A stretch of DNA of 64,000 bases, from contig NZ_CP147247.1 in assembly GCF_002140975.2 (NCBI RefSeq), positions 186,001 through 250,000 on the forward strand, in the 5' to 3' direction. The translations under genes were made by a program, and so were the position numbers. The notes beneath the pieces were generated by a model that was not told the origin of the DNA, made no database searches, and saw only the letters and a program-made list of their open reading frames with translations. Of this stretch, positions 1-10,340 are shown piece by piece. The first letter of the stretch is position 1. The number at the start of each line of letters is the position of its first letter. Source of the DNA: Enterococcus sp. 9E7_DIV0242 (GTDB lineage: Bacteria > Bacillota > Bacilli > Lactobacillales > Enterococcaceae).

Positions 1-452
1 GTTTCCTTATCTGACAGAAGCCATGATGATTGATCGACTCCTTGAGTTTTCTCCGGCACTGCGTTTTACGTATCAAGTATTTCATGAATTAACCGAGGCT
101 TTCCGAAGGAAAGATCATGAACAATTCTTTGAACAACTACGGACCCTTCCAGAAGAATTAGATGAAGTATTTCGTCAATCAATCACCAACTTATTAACCT
201 ATGAAGAAGGAATCCGAAACGCCATGATTTATCCTTATTCGAATGGAAAAATAGAAGCAATGAATACTCATATAAAAGCACTAAAGCGTGTCTCTTATGG
301 GTTTAAATCCTTTCAAAATATGAAAACACGAATTTTTCTTATGAACGATCTGATAAAAATGACATAACAAAGAAGTTGGTTATCAAAAGATTTTCTCTTT
401 CAATAACCAACCTCCTTATTTCTACTCATCAGTCCAATTTGACAATGAGCCC
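1..452 (+). mobile_element. 3' end of an ISL3-type insertion sequence
   Basis: The window opens inside a transposase gene and the element seems to end near position 452. A hairpin (arms 375-383 and 403-411) follows the transposase stop and probably terminates it. The segment 425-452, read on the minus strand, begins GGGCTCATTGTC, which resembles the start of ISL3-type terminal inverted repeats. The left end and target duplication lie outside the window, so the exact boundary is an inference. Confidence 0.55.
2..367 (+). CDS. ISL3-family transposase, C-terminal part (5' truncated by window edge)
   Basis: The reading frame is open from base 2 to the stop at 365-367, so the gene begins upstream of the window. 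The C-terminal segment with YSNGKIEAMNTHIKALKR followed by GFKSFQNMKTRIFL matches the end of the catalytic domain of ISL3 (DDE, formerly transposase_12) transposases, where the N-G-x-x-E-x-x-N motif carries the last acidic catalytic residue. Only about 121 residues are visible, against roughly 400-430 in full proteins. The internal ATG at 23 is not the true start. Whether the upstream part is intact cannot be judged. It is followed by a hairpin terminator and a putative terminal repeat, and then by an unrelated two-component system. Confidence 0.8.
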   Translation, partial: FPYLTEAMMIDRLLEFSPALRFTYQVFHELTEAFRRKDHEQFFEQLRTLPEELDEVFRQSITNLLTYEEGIRNAMIYPYSNGKIEAMNTHIKALKRVSYGFKSFQNMKTRIFLMNDLIKMT

Positions 453-570
453 TTTTATGATCAGTTTCACTCCTTTTTTCGTTGAACATGGATTTATTTT
501 TTACTTTTATTCTGTTGGCTTCGTTCTTTTTCGTTATAATAGAAGTACTGTATGAAATGAGGAGAAGGCA

Positions 571-1248
571 ATGAAAAAAATTTTACTGATAGAAGATGAT
601 GAACATTTACGTAGAGGGATATCCTTTACTTTGGAGCAAGAAGGGTATACTTTGATCAGCCATGACCGAATCTCAGGTGCGTTGGCTATTCTCAAGGAGG
701 AACAGCCAAGCTTGATTATTCTTGATGTCAATCTTCCTGACGGAAATGGGCTGGAGCTATGCCGTGATATTCGTAAGGTCAGTCAGACACCCCTATTCTT
801 TTTAACTGCGTTAGATATGGAAATGGATGTGGTTGCCGGATTATCTGTTGGTGGAGATGACTACATCACTAAGCCATTTTCATTAGCTATCCTGAAAGCC
901 AAGGTAGCCGCTGTTTTTCGTCGGGAAGAATCCTACACACAAAAAATTATTGCTCCACCCTTCACTTTGAACGTAGAGCGTAATTGTTTGTTAAAAAATG
1001 AAATAGAAATCTTGCTTAGCGCGACGGAATACCGCATTGTCAGTTATTTTATTAAAAACCGTGGGATCGTTTTAGAAAAAGAGCAAATTCTTAGTGTGCT
1101 TTGGGACGAACAGGGGAAATTCATTGATGAAAATACGCTTTCGGTAAATATTCGGAGGATCCGCTTAAAAATCGAAGACGATCCGCAACAACCACGATAT
1201 ATCAAAACAGTCAGAGGCGTAGGGTATATCTGGGAAAAGGAGGGGTAG
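571..1248 (+). CDS. OmpR/PhoB-family response regulator
   Basis: A 225-residue DNA-binding response regulator. The N-terminal receiver domain (about 1-118) has the acidic pair E8-D9/D10, the phospho-acceptor D52 in LIILDVNLPDGNG, the switch threonine T79 and the conserved K101 in YITKPF. A winged-helix output domain follows (about 125-222), with the typical ending of TVRGVGYIWE. The start is ATG with the ribosome site GAGGAGAAGG just upstream; a TATAAT box sits at 535-540. The histidine kinase gene starts one base after its stop, so the two are translated together. With the ABC exporter at 2235-5374 this resembles regulators of peptide-antibiotic or cell-envelope-stress exporters. The inducing signal is not visible in the sequence. 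Confidence 0.9.
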   Translation: MKKILLIEDDEHLRRGISFTLEQEGYTLISHDRISGALAILKEEQPSLIILDVNLPDGNGLELCRDIRKVSQTPLFFLTALDMEMDVVAGLSVGGDDYITKPFSLAILKAKVAAVFRREESYTQKIIAPPFTLNVERNCLLKNEIEILLSATEYRIVSYFIKNRGIVLEKEQILSVLWDEQGKFIDENTLSVNIRRIRLKIEDDPQQPRYIKTVRGVGYIWEKEG

Positions 1249-1249
1249 C

Positions 1250-2155
1250 ATGTTGATCAGCGGGTTACTACTTGGTACAGTGATTGTCCTGACACTGCTA
1301 CTTCTAAAGAGCAGGAGAACCTACGAGGAAGAGTTGGAGAAAGCGACCGTCATACTGGAGCAAGTGATTCAAGATGATTTTTCTATAGAATCGTTGACCT
1401 ATAAGGAAGGACAGGAAGCAAAGCTGGCCTTCAAAGCAATGAGAGTTGCTGAAATCAATAGAGAATATGCTAGACAGGCGGCAGAAGAGCAGACGAAGAC
1501 ACAGGAGCTGGTGGCTGATATTTCCCATCAAATGAGAACACCATTATCTAGCATCATGATGTACCTTGAGTTACTAGAAGATGAACAGCTGCCTCAAAAA
1601 GAGCAGAAGGAATTTTTGAATCGAGTGTCAGCCAGTTCAGCAAAATTGTCCTGGCTGATTTCTGAATTTATTACGATTGCCAGATTTGAAGCCAAAGCAA
1701 TGAAGGTCCAAATCACAGATGGACAGCTGAATGAGACAATTTATCAGGCAATCGATATGAACAGCGAGCAGGCGCGTAAAAAAAGAATCCGGTTTTCCTT
1801 TCAACCCAAAACTGCGATCAGCTTACCACATGATGCTCACTGGACGAGAGAGGCGATCAGTAATATTCTGGATAATGCGGTAAAGTATTCGCTTGATGGC
1901 TCTGAAGTGAAAATAGAGATCGAACAACTGGTTTTTTACACAAGAATCCGTATTATCAATTCAGGAAGAACACTTTCAGCCTCTGAACAGTTGCTTGTTT
2001 TTCAAAAGTACTATAGAGGAACCAATGCTGGGAAAGAGGAGGGAGCTGGGATTGGTTTGTATCTGGTCAAGCTGATTGTGGAAGAACAAGGTGGCTACTC
2101 AGTTATTGAATCAAGAAACGATAAAACAACCATTTCTCTATTCTTACTAAACTGA
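1250..2155 (+). CDS. Sensor histidine kinase, single N-terminal membrane segment
   Basis: A 301-residue membrane kinase paired with the preceding regulator. Residues 1-20 form the only hydrophobic segment, followed directly by a charged coiled region; there is no extracellular sensor loop. The HisKA motif ISHQMRTPLSS places the phospho-histidine at H93. The ATPase domain shows the N-box around N205 and N209 (NILDNAVKYS) and the G2 box GAGIGL (265-270). The strong site AAAGGAGGGG precedes the ATG, which overlaps nothing but is only one base from the regulator's stop. A single membrane helix is fewer than the two typical of intramembrane-sensing (BceS-type) kinases; the signal could come through the neighbouring permease, which is an inference. 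Related kinases in enterococci and clostridia control peptide-antibiotic exporters. Confidence 0.87.
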   Translation: MLISGLLLGTVIVLTLLLLKSRRTYEEELEKATVILEQVIQDDFSIESLTYKEGQEAKLAFKAMRVAEINREYARQAAEEQTKTQELVADISHQMRTPLSSIMMYLELLEDEQLPQKEQKEFLNRVSASSAKLSWLISEFITIARFEAKAMKVQITDGQLNETIYQAIDMNSEQARKKRIRFSFQPKTAISLPHDAHWTREAISNILDNAVKYSLDGSEVKIEIEQLVFYTRIRIINSGRTLSASEQLLVFQKYYRGTNAGKEEGAGIGLYLVKLIVEEQGGYSVIESRNDKTTISLFLLN

Positions 2156-2234
2156 AAGAAAGAGCCACGTTGTTGTCATTAGAGAGTAAGCTTCTTTGCT
2201 TATACTTATTTTGTAAGCAAGAGGAGGAAAAAAG

Positions 2235-2927
2235 ATGGAAATAGTAAAAGTGAATCAATTAATGAAAACATATGGTAGTGGAAACAATCAGGTGCATGCC
2301 GTCAATCAGGTGGATTTAGTCATTAATAGTAATGAGTTTGTTACAATTGTGGGAACATCTGGTTCAGGAAAAAGTACACTTCTTAATTTATTAGGTGGTT
2401 TGGATCGACCTACTAGTGGAACGATTCAGATTGCCGGTAAGCATTTAGAAAATATGAAGGAAGAAGAGCTGACGATTTTCCGCAGAAGAAATGTTGGGTT
2501 CGTGTTCCAGAATTATAACCTTGTTCCAGTACTGAGTGTTTATGAAAATATTGTTCTGCCTATCCAGTTGGATGGAAATAAAATTGATGAGCCTTTTGTT
2601 ACAGCTATTATTCAAGCATTAGGACTTTCCGGAAAAGAAGATGCACTACCGTCCATGCTTTCCGGAGGCCAGCAGCAAAGGGTAGCAATTGCTCGAGCCC
2701 TTGCCTCTAAGCCGGCAATCATTTTAGCAGATGAACCAACAGGAAATCTGGACAGCCGAACGAGTCAGGATGTTCTAGGATTATTGAAGACCACTGCCAA
2801 GCAATTCAATCAAACCTTGATTATGATCACACACAACGACCAAATTGCTCAATTGGCAGATCGAGTGATTCGCATCGAGGATGGGACCTTATCCGAAATC
2901 AGTGTAACTGGTGGTGACTGGTCATGA
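2235..2927 (+). CDS. ABC transporter ATP-binding protein, MacB/LolD type
   Basis: A 230-residue cytoplasmic ATPase. Walker A is GTSGSGKST near residue 40, the Q-loop lies in [10 protein letters not shown], the signature is LSGGQQQR near 143, Walker B is [12 protein letters not shown] and the H-loop is in MITHN. The D-loop NLDS and the overall length place it in the MacB/LolD/BceA group, which pairs with FtsX-type permeases. The permease start overlaps its stop by four bases (ATGA type), so translation is coupled. The 79-base gap after the kinase gene contains no strong terminator, so the four genes are probably one operon. The likely role is powering export or membrane extraction of a peptide or envelope-active compound; the substrate is unknown. 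Confidence 0.92.
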   Translation: MEIVKVNQLMKTYGSGNNQVHAVNQVDLVINSNEFVTIVGTSGSGKSTLLNLLGGLDRPTSGTIQIAGKHLENMKEEELTIFRRRNVGFVFQNYNLVPVLSVYENIVLPIQLDGNKIDEPFVTAIIQALGLSGKEDALPSMLSGGQQQRVAIARALASKPAIILADEPTGNLDSRTSQDVLGLLKTTAKQFNQTLIMITHNDQIAQLADRVIRIEDGTLSEISVTGGDWS

Positions 2928-5374
2928 AAGAACAACGAAAAGCGATCCGTAAGATCTGGATGAAAAGCTTTGCGAGCAATAAACGCAGAAATATTTTTGT
3001 TATTCTTGCGATCCTGTTAACGACATTGCTGATTACAGCAGTAATTAGTTTAGGTTCTAGTTTGATTGCCGCAAATGAACGACAAACGATTCAATACGTG
3101 GGGACAGTAGCTGATGCGAATGTGAATGATCTGACCGATGAGCAATATGAGTTGGTCAAAAAATCAGATCAGTTAGAAGCTTATGGGCAACAACGAACCA
3201 TTGGAAGCATCAATAGTGCTGATTTGGCAAAGAAAAAGCAGACGCTATTGCTTCACTGGTACAATGAAGCCGAATGGAACGGACTTAGAAAAGAAGCCAT
3301 TACTGATTTTACAGGAGCCTTTCCAAAAAAGGAAAATGAAATTTTAGCCCCTTTATCTGCTTTGAATGCATTAGGGATTAAAAATCCTAAAGTAGGTATG
3401 ATGATCCCTTTGAAGATACTGATCAATGAAGATGAGCAAGAACAGGAACAAGAAAAGCAGTTTGTCTTATCTGGTTATTTTAAGGAGTATGTCACAAAAA
3501 GAGTACCAGACTTTAGCTATATTTTGGTATCAGATGTGTTTGCGAATCAATACCCATCGGCCCAAAAAAGAAACACTGTATCTTTCCGCTACAAAGAAGA
3601 GGATATCGCTGCAGAAAACAAGGCGATGACAAAGTATCTTGGACTGTCAGACTATCAGGAAATCAAATCAACCTTTCGAGAACCGGCACAAAGTCAAACA
3701 ACTGTATTTTTAGGTATAGGCTTGTTCGCTGCAATCATTTTACTTTCAGGAGGTTTGCTGATTTATAATGTTCTTTACATTTCTATCGCAAATGATATTC
3801 GCTTCTTTGGTTTGTTGAAAGCGATCGGAACGACGGGCAAGCAGCTTCGAAACATTGTCATCAAGCAAGCGTTGCTTCTGTCTGCAATTGGAATCACTTT
3901 AGGTTTATTCTTAGGGTGGGCAGTCTCATTTTGGCTCGTACCATTCGCACTCAAAGCCACAAACTTTGCTGATTCAGTAGTAATCTCAACAGAGCCTTGG
4001 ATTTATATCAGCGCTGCAGTTTTTGCCCTTCTAACAACCTTAATCAGCTCGATCAAGCCTGCTGGTGTGGCTGCAAAGGTTCCACCTGTTCTCGCAATTC
4101 AATATGTAGAAGCACCAATCAAGCTGAAAAAGGTTCGCTCAAAATCAGGCGGTAAGTTGCATCTGATGGCTTGGAGAAATATTTTCCGTGATAAAAAACG
4201 TGCATTGACCGTTATTCTCTCTATGTTTTTAGGCATCACTTTGTTTATTAGTGTGAATTCGGCTATTGATAGTATGGATTTTGAACAAGTCGTTTTGAAC
4301 GGTATGCCTTATGATGTGGATATCCAAACGACAATGAATCCTGAGACGGTCACAAGTGATGGTAAAGAAATTCTTGCCGCTGTTGAAACAATAGAAGGAA
4401 TTACAGATATACATGCGTATATGGATGATCGAATTTTAGTTGATTACGATGCAGAAAAATTTGCGGCGTTCATTGAATCATATAATAAATATTTCAAGTA
4501 TGGGCAACATGACCCAAGTGAACTGAATCAGGGTAATTTTAAAGGACGATTGGTTGCAATCGACACACAGGAGGTTGCTGATTTAATGAAGAAGTCAGGT
4601 CAAGCTTTTGATGAAGCTGGATTCAGCAAAGGCGCCTTCGGCCTAGTTCAAACAGATCATCCAGAGGATTTTTCAAAGATTCCAGAATTGTCGTTTACCG
4701 TTTTATCAACTGGCACTAAACTAACGGTACCAATTAAGGGAGAGATTCCGAATGACTATCTTAGCTTACATACAGATGGCGCACCGCTCCTGTATGTTGC
4801 CAAGGAAGCAATCGAGCAGTTCACGCCAAATGCGGATGTCTTTTCCTTAGAATTCAATATCAAGGAAGAGAAAGAGACTGCTGTCACGGATCAATTGAGA
4901 GCGATGATCGATGAACAGCCGCGTTTTAAAATGATGACCAAAAAAGAAATGCTTGACCAAGCAAAAGATGAGCTTGCGACTATTCGCTTACTGGGGAATA
5001 CGTTGGCGTTGATTTTGGCACTGATTGGTTTATTGAACTTTGTCAATATCATCACAACAAGCTTGATTGCTAGAAAACAGGAATTGGCAATTTTAGAAAG
5101 TATCGGCATGACCCGTAAACAAACGAATCAGGTATTGGCTTTTGAAGGGTTCTATTACGCGGCTATTACTGGTGGGCTAGTGATCACGATTGGTTCCTTA
5201 TTGACAATTGGCCTATTCCAAGTGGTCAAAAGTGCTACCCCGATGGCTGTGTTCTCTTTTCCATTTCTGACAATGAGTTTATCCCTATTGTTGGTTGTTG
5301 TGATTTGTATTGCGACACCATTGATCGTGATGAAATTTTCCGGCAAACAAGAGCTGGCTGATAGAATTAAGTGA
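2924..5374 (+). CDS. FtsX-family ABC transporter permease, 816 residues, two FtsX domains
   Basis: The membrane partner of the preceding ATPase. One helix lies near residues 20-48, then an extracytoplasmic domain of roughly 200 residues, then three helices (about 258-390). A second copy of the same plan follows: a helix near 430, a second extracytoplasmic domain of about 200 residues, and three C-terminal helices ending near 805. The duplicated FtsX arrangement with 8 helices and two large outer domains differs from BceB-type permeases (10 helices, one large domain of about 200 residues between helices 7 and 8), so a plain bacitracin-exporter label is not justified. Its start overlaps the ATPase stop by four bases. 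A strong terminator follows at 5482-5516. Confidence 0.88.
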   Translation: MKEQRKAIRKIWMKSFASNKRRNIFVILAILLTTLLITAVISLGSSLIAANERQTIQYVGTVADANVNDLTDEQYELVKKSDQLEAYGQQRTIGSINSADLAKKKQTLLLHWYNEAEWNGLRKEAITDFTGAFPKKENEILAPLSALNALGIKNPKVGMMIPLKILINEDEQEQEQEKQFVLSGYFKEYVTKRVPDFSYILVSDVFANQYPSAQKRNTVSFRYKEEDIAAENKAMTKYLGLSDYQEIKSTFREPAQSQTTVFLGIGLFAAIILLSGGLLIYNVLYISIANDIRFFGLLKAIGTTGKQLRNIVIKQALLLSAIGITLGLFLGWAVSFWLVPFALKATNFADSVVISTEPWIYISAAVFALLTTLISSIKPAGVAAKVPPVLAIQYVEAPIKLKKVRSKSGGKLHLMAWRNIFRDKKRALTVILSMFLGITLFISVNSAIDSMDFEQVVLNGMPYDVDIQTTMNPETVTSDGKEILAAVETIEGITDIHAYMDDRILVDYDAEKFAAFIESYNKYFKYGQHDPSELNQGNFKGRLVAIDTQEVADLMKKSGQAFDEAGFSKGAFGLVQTDHPEDFSKIPELSFTVLSTGTKLTVPIKGEIPNDYLSLHTDGAPLLYVAKEAIEQFTPNADVFSLEFNIKEEKETAVTDQLRAMIDEQPRFKMMTKKEMLDQAKDELATIRLLGNTLALILALIGLLNFVNIITTSLIARKQELAILESIGMTRKQTNQVLAFEGFYYAAITGGLVITIGSLLTIGLFQVVKSATPMAVFSFPFLTMSLSLLLVVVICIATPLIVMKFSGKQELADRIK

Positions 5375-5481
5375 GGGATGAGAAAGTTTAAAAAAAGAAG
5401 TAGTGCCTGAAATCACTAATATCAAACCAATGAAAGAGAGGATTTCAAAGCAATAAAGCTATATTTTAATTAGTGGGTCAA

Positions 5482-5516
5482 GTGATGCAGAATATCAAAC
5501 ACTGCATCACTTTTTT
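5482..5516 (+). terminator. Rho-independent terminator after the ABC exporter operon
   Basis: Perfect 9-bp stem GTGATGCAG / CTGCATCAC (5482-5490, 5502-5510), an 11-base loop and six T residues. Confidence 0.9.
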
Positions 5517-5923
5517 GTCTAAAGATACCTGGGTTATCGAAGTCAGATCGTTTCAATAATTGGTTAAGTATAAGGAAAATAAATGATGGATGTAAGTCTG
5601 GAAAAAAATTTTTTTCTATTCGTTCCTTTTTTTGTTGTAATGTTCATTTAATCAAGAGAAGATCAGATGAAAAAGCTTCTATAATATACCATCAAAATGT
5701 GTCGTGGAGTCCAGATTGTATTTCCGAAAATTTAATAGTATACTTAACGATGTTCAGACCTTGACTAAGATGTTGAAGGACAGAAAAATTCTCTGATATA
5801 GGAGTAATTTTAGCGGTATTTTCTATCTACAAAAGGAGGAACCGTGTTCAGAAAACGGCATTTTAGGTGTAGAAAAGGTCTTTTATTCGTAGATAGTTAC
5901 GGTAATAAGAGGAGGTTCGATTT
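5517..5923 (+). promoter_or_regulatory. polC upstream region with TATAAT box, inverted repeat and a short upstream reading frame
   Basis: This 407-base gap has a TATAAT at 5690-5695 without a good -35. Further down an 8-bp inverted repeat, CTATCTAC (5823-5830) and GTAGATAG (5889-5896), brackets a strong ribosome site AAAGGAGG and a GTG at 5844. That GTG opens a 43-codon frame ending at 5975, which overlaps the polC start in another frame. Whether it is translated is unknown; see findings. Confidence 0.35.
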
Positions 5924-8900
5924 TTGGAACAAGAACAAGATTTATTTAGAAAATTACTGGATCAAATCCAATTAGATGATTCTGAAAGAGAACACCCCCT
6001 TCTACAAGAAGGGAAAATAAAGAAGGTATTGGTTCACCAAAAAAGTCGACTGTGGGAGTTCCATCTGGAAATGCCTGAAATCTTGCCAGTTATGTTGTAT
6101 CAATCCTTGATTCAGCACATCGAACTTGGTTTTCAGCAGATTGCGGCGACCTCTGTTACGATTGAAACAACAAATGGCGGTGCGTATACAGAACAGCAGC
6201 TCGTTGATTATTGGCAGTTAGCGCTGCTGAATAATCAATGTGAATCTCCTTTGGTTCAACGTGTCGTGAAGCAGCAGACACCGCTTATCCAGGATCAGAA
6301 GGTTATTTTACCTGTAGATAATGAAGCTGTGATTGCGTATCTAAAACAGCAATATCTACCAATCATTGAGAATTTGTATAGTCAGTATGGCTTTAAGAAA
6401 TTTCATATTGAGCCAAAGATGGATCAGCAGCAGGCGGAACGTGTGTTGAAGCTTTTCGAAGAGCGAAAACAAGAACAAGCAGAAGCTTTTCAGCAGCAAG
6501 CAGCAGAATCCCTTGTAAAGCATGAACAGCGTAAAAAAGAAAAGCAATCTTCTGTCGGCACCCTAGACGGTCCGGTGAAGCTGGGAAGAAATATTCCGAG
6601 CGATGAACTGATCATGCCTATGGGGAATATTTTGGAAGAAGAACGACGTGTTACAATCGAAGGTTTTATTTTCGATAAAGAAATTCGTGAGCTGCGCTCT
6701 AAGCGGAAGATATTGATTTTAAAAATTACCGATTATACGTCCTCTTTCATCGTGAAAAAATTCTCGAATGGTGAGAAGGACGAGCAAGTTTTTGAAGCCA
6801 TCAAGCCGAAGAGCTGGATTCGTGTTCGAGGCAGTATTCAGGAAGATACCTTCATGCGTGATTTGGTTATGAATGCGCAGGATTTGATGGAGGTCGCTCA
6901 TGAAACGAGAAAGGATTATTTACCTGAAGGAGAAAAAAGGGTAGAGCTTCATCTGCACAGCAACATGAGCACGATGGATGCCACAAACAGTATCGGTGAT
7001 CTAGTGGCACAAGCCGGTAAGTGGGGACATAAAGCTATCGCCATTACGGATCATGGGGGGGCACAAAGCTTTCCGGATGCCCACAGTGCCGGTAAGAAAG
7101 CAGGCGTGAAGATCCTTTACGGTATTGAAGCGAATGTCGTGGATGATGGTGTTCCAATCGCTTACAATGAGGCTCATATTGAATTAAGTGAAGCCACCTA
7201 TGTTGTATTTGACGTGGAAACAACAGGTCTGTCAGCTGTTTATGATACGATCATTGAGCTTGCAGCTGTAAAAATGCACAAAGGAAATATTATCGAAACC
7301 TTTGAGCAGTTCATCGATCCAGGGCATCCTTTGTCACAAACCACGATCAATCTGACTGGGATTACTGATGAAATGGTTCGTGGGTCAAAATCAGAAGAAG
7401 AAGTTTTAAGACTATTCAAGGATTTCGCCGAGGGGAGCATTTTAGTTGCCCATAACGCGTCCTTTGATATGGGCTTCTTAAATACCAGTTATGGAAAGTA
7501 TGGTATTCCGGAAGCAGAAAATCCAGTCATCGATACCTTGGAGCTGTCTCGTTATTTGCATCCAACATTTAAGAGTCATCGGTTGAATACCTTATCTAAG
7601 AAATTCGGTGTTAATCTTGAGCAGCATCACCGAGCCATCTACGATTCAGAATCAACTGGACATTTGTGCTGGATATTCTTGAAGGATGCGAAAGAGAACC
7701 ATCAAATGCTTTACCACGATGAGCTGAACATGCACATCGGAGAAGGCGACTCTTACAAGCGAGCTCGACCTTTCCATGCAACGATTTTGGCAACAACACA
7801 AGCAGGCTTGAAGAATCTATTCAAGCTGATTTCTATGTCGAATGTCAATTACTTTTTCAGAATCCCAAGAATCCCGCGTTCTCAGCTAAACAAGCTAAGA
7901 GAGGGCCTGATCATCGGTACAGCGTGCTCCAATGGCGAAGTTTTTGAAGCGATGATGCAAAAAGGGGTAGAAGAAGCCAAAAATCGGGCAAAATTCTATG
8001 ACTACATTGAAGTGATGCCAAAAGCTGTTTATGCACCGCTTTTAGAGCAGGAGCTAGTCAAAAATGAAGCGGATTTGGAAGAAATCATCCTCAACCTCAT
8101 CAAAATTGGCGATGAACTGGATAAGCCTGTTGTTGCAACAGGAAATGTTCACTATATGAATGAAGAAGATAGTATTTACCGTAAGATTCTTATCGGTTCC
8201 ATGGGTGGAGCTAATCCATTGAATCGTCATAGCTTACCAGCTGTTCATTTTAGAACGACAGATGAGATGCTGACGGCATTCAATTTTTTGGGTGAAGAAA
8301 CGGCTAGAAAGATCGTCATTGAAAATACGAATGCTATTGCCGATATGTGTGAAGAAATCACTCCTGTTAAGGATGACTTGTATACACCAAAAATCCCAGG
8401 GTCAGAGGATGAGATTCGAAACCTGAGTTACACTCGAGCCAAAGAGCTTTATGGTGATCCATTACCTGATATTGTTGAAAAACGGTTGAAAAAAGAGCTG
8501 GATAGTATTATTGGAAATGGCTTCTCGGTTATTTATCTGATTTCGCAAAAGCTCGTCCATAAAAGCATGGAGGATGGCTATTTAGTTGGTTCACGGGGCT
8601 CGGTTGGCTCCAGCTTTGTTGCGACAATGACAGGGATCACGGAGGTTAATCCTCTGGCACCGCATTATCATTGCCCCAATTGTCAGTATTCTGAATTCTT
8701 TGAGGATGGTTCCTATGGTTCAGGCTTCGATATGCCTGAAAAAAGCTGTCCAAATTGCGGTGCGCGACTATTTAAAGATGGACACGACATTCCTTTTGAA
8801 ACATTTCTGGGTTTCCATGGTGATAAAGTACCCGATATCGATTTGAACTTCTCAGGAGACTATCAAGCGGAAGCACATGGCTATACCAAGGTGTTGTTTG

Positions 8901-10279
8901 GAGAAGACTATGTATATCGAGCAGGGACGATCGGTACGGTAGCTGATAAAACGGCTTATGGCTATGTGAAGGGCTACGAGAGAGATCATAACCTGCATTT
9001 TCGTGGGGCTGAGATCGATCGGCTGGCGAAGGGATCAACAGGCGTGAAACGAACAACCGGTCAGCATCCCGGGGGGATCATTGTTATCCCCGACTATATG
9101 GATGTATATGACTTTTCACCGATTCAATATCCGGCAGATGATCAAAATGCGGAATGGAAAACGACTCACTTTGATTTCCACTCGATCCACGACAATGTGT
9201 TGAAACTTGACATACTGGGGCACGATGATCCGACTGTGATCAGAATGCTTCAAGATCTTTCCGGGATCGATCCAAAGACGATTCCAACAGATGATCCTGA
9301 GGTTATGCGGATTTTTGAAGGGACAGAGGTATTGGGCGTTGACTCGGAGCAAATCTTTTCGAAAACTGGTACCTTAGGAATTCCTGAATTCGGGACGCGA
9401 TTTGTTCGTGGGATGTTAGAGCAAACACATCCATCAACCTTTGCAGAATTGCTGCAGATTTCCGGCCTATCTCACGGAACCGATGTATGGTTGGGGAATG
9501 CGGAAGAGCTGATTCGTAGAGGCGAAGCCAATCTGGCAGAGGTTATCGGTTGTCGGGATGATATCATGGTGTATCTGATTCATGCCGGTTTAGATGATGG
9601 GATGGCATTTAAAATCATGGAGACGGTGCGTAAAGGACTATGGAACAAAATTCCTGATGAACTTAGGGAAGAGTATCTAAAAGCTATGCGAGAAAACAAT
9701 GTGCCGGATTGGTACATCGATTCTTGTTCTAAGATCAAGTATATGTTCCCGAAAGCCCATGCGGCGGCCTATGTATTGATGGCGCTTCGTGTTGCTTATT
9801 TCAAGGTGTATTTCCCAATTCTTTATTATTGTGCGTATTTCTCTGTTCGTGCAGATGACTTTGATTTGGTTGCGATGTCTCAGGGTAAGGATGCAACCAA
9901 GGCACGAATGAAGGAAATTCAGGACAAAGGTCTTGAAGCTTCAACAAAAGAGAAAAACCTGCTGACAGTTTTAGAACTCGCCAATGAGATGTTGGAAAGA
10001 GGCTATAAATTCAGTATGATCGATTTGTATAAATCTGATGCAGAGAATTTTGTCATCGATGGTGATACATTGATTGCTCCATTCCGAGCAGTACCAAGCT
10101 TGGGGTTGAACGTGGCGAACGCGATTGTTGAGGCAAGACAAGATCGTGAATTCTTGTCTAAAGAAGATCTAGCAACCCGTGGGAAAGTGTCTAAAACATT
10201 GATTGAGTATATGAATGATAATGGTGTGTTGAAAGACTTGCCTGATGAGAATCAGCTGTCATTGTTCGACATGCTGTAG
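5924..10279 (+). CDS. polC: DNA polymerase III alpha subunit, PolC type
   Basis: The replicative polymerase of low-GC Gram-positives, 1451 residues, the usual length. Order of domains: N-terminal domain and OB fold (to about 330), PHP domain starting with LHLHSNMS near 342, an embedded DEDD proofreading 3'-5' exonuclease whose first motif FDVETTG lies near 430, the second half of PHP, a zinc-finger segment with two CPNC pairs (about 916-947), the palm motif [10 protein letters not shown] near 970, and the helix-hairpin-helix/beta-binding C-terminus ending QLSLFDML (the last residues resemble a clamp-binding motif). The start codon is TTG with the site GAGGAGG eight bases upstream. In other enterococci polC usually follows proS; here mobile and antibiotic-response genes lie upstream. 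Confidence 0.97.
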   Translation: MEQEQDLFRKLLDQIQLDDSEREHPLLQEGKIKKVLVHQKSRLWEFHLEMPEILPVMLYQSLIQHIELGFQQIAATSVTIETTNGGAYTEQQLVDYWQLALLNNQCESPLVQRVVKQQTPLIQDQKVILPVDNEAVIAYLKQQYLPIIENLYSQYGFKKFHIEPKMDQQQAERVLKLFEERKQEQAEAFQQQAAESLVKHEQRKKEKQSSVGTLDGPVKLGRNIPSDELIMPMGNILEEERRVTIEGFIFDKEIRELRSKRKILILKITDYTSSFIVKKFSNGEKDEQVFEAIKPKSWIRVRGSIQEDTFMRDLVMNAQDLMEVAHETRKDYLPEGEKRVELHLHSNMSTMDATNSIGDLVAQAGKWGHKAIAITDHGGAQSFPDAHSAGKKAGVKILYGIEANVVDDGVPIAYNEAHIELSEATYVVFDVETTGLSAVYDTIIELAAVKMHKGNIIETFEQFIDPGHPLSQTTINLTGITDEMVRGSKSEEEVLRLFKDFAEGSILVAHNASFDMGFLNTSYGKYGIPEAENPVIDTLELSRYLHPTFKSHRLNTLSKKFGVNLEQHHRAIYDSESTGHLCWIFLKDAKENHQMLYHDELNMHIGEGDSYKRARPFHATILATTQAGLKNLFKLISMSNVNYFFRIPRIPRSQLNKLREGLIIGTACSNGEVFEAMMQKGVEEAKNRAKFYDYIEVMPKAVYAPLLEQELVKNEADLEEIILNLIKIGDELDKPVVATGNVHYMNEEDSIYRKILIGSMGGANPLNRHSLPAVHFRTTDEMLTAFNFLGEETARKIVIENTNAIADMCEEITPVKDDLYTPKIPGSEDEIRNLSYTRAKELYGDPLPDIVEKRLKKELDSIIGNGFSVIYLISQKLVHKSMEDGYLVGSRGSVGSSFVATMTGITEVNPLAPHYHCPNCQYSEFFEDGSYGSGFDMPEKSCPNCGARLFKDGHDIPFETFLGFHGDKVPDIDLNFSGDYQAEAHGYTKVLFGEDYVYRAGTIGTVADKTAYGYVKGYERDHNLHFRGAEIDRLAKGSTGVKRTTGQHPGGIIVIPDYMDVYDFSPIQYPADDQNAEWKTTHFDFHSIHDNVLKLDILGHDDPTVIRMLQDLSGIDPKTIPTDDPEVMRIFEGTEVLGVDSEQIFSKTGTLGIPEFGTRFVRGMLEQTHPSTFAELLQISGLSHGTDVWLGNAEELIRRGEANLAEVIGCRDDIMVYLIHAGLDDGMAFKIMETVRKGLWNKIPDELREEYLKAMRENNVPDWYIDSCSKIKYMFPKAHAAAYVLMALRVAYFKVYFPILYYCAYFSVRADDFDLVAMSQGKDATKARMKEIQDKGLEASTKEKNLLTVLELANEMLERGYKFSMIDLYKSDAENFVIDGDTLIAPFRAVPSLGLNVANAIVEARQDREFLSKEDLATRGKVSKTLIEYMNDNGVLKDLPDENQLSLFDML

Positions 10280-10289
10280 AAAAAAAGAA

Positions 10290-10326
10290 ACAAGCGACTC
10301 AACGTCTAATGCGTTGAGTCGCTTGT
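10290..10326. terminator. Convergent hairpin between polC and the D-lactate dehydrogenase gene
   Basis: Perfect 15-bp stem (10290-10304 and 10312-10326) with a 7-base loop. The A-rich run before it gives a U-tract for the minus-strand gene, while the plus-strand side has only a weak T-tract, so it chiefly ends the dehydrogenase transcript and may also stop polC. Confidence 0.85.
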
Positions 10327-10340
10327 TCGTTTACTCTCGA

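Noticed and set aside
571..2155. VanRS-type glycopeptide-resistance two-component system
   Set aside because: The neighbours are an ABC exporter, not cell-wall ligase genes, and the kinase lacks the extracytoplasmic sensor loop.
8772..9352. Minus-strand frames of 78-94 codons inside polC
   Set aside because: They are shadows of the conserved polC coding sequence, without ribosome sites or protein patterns.
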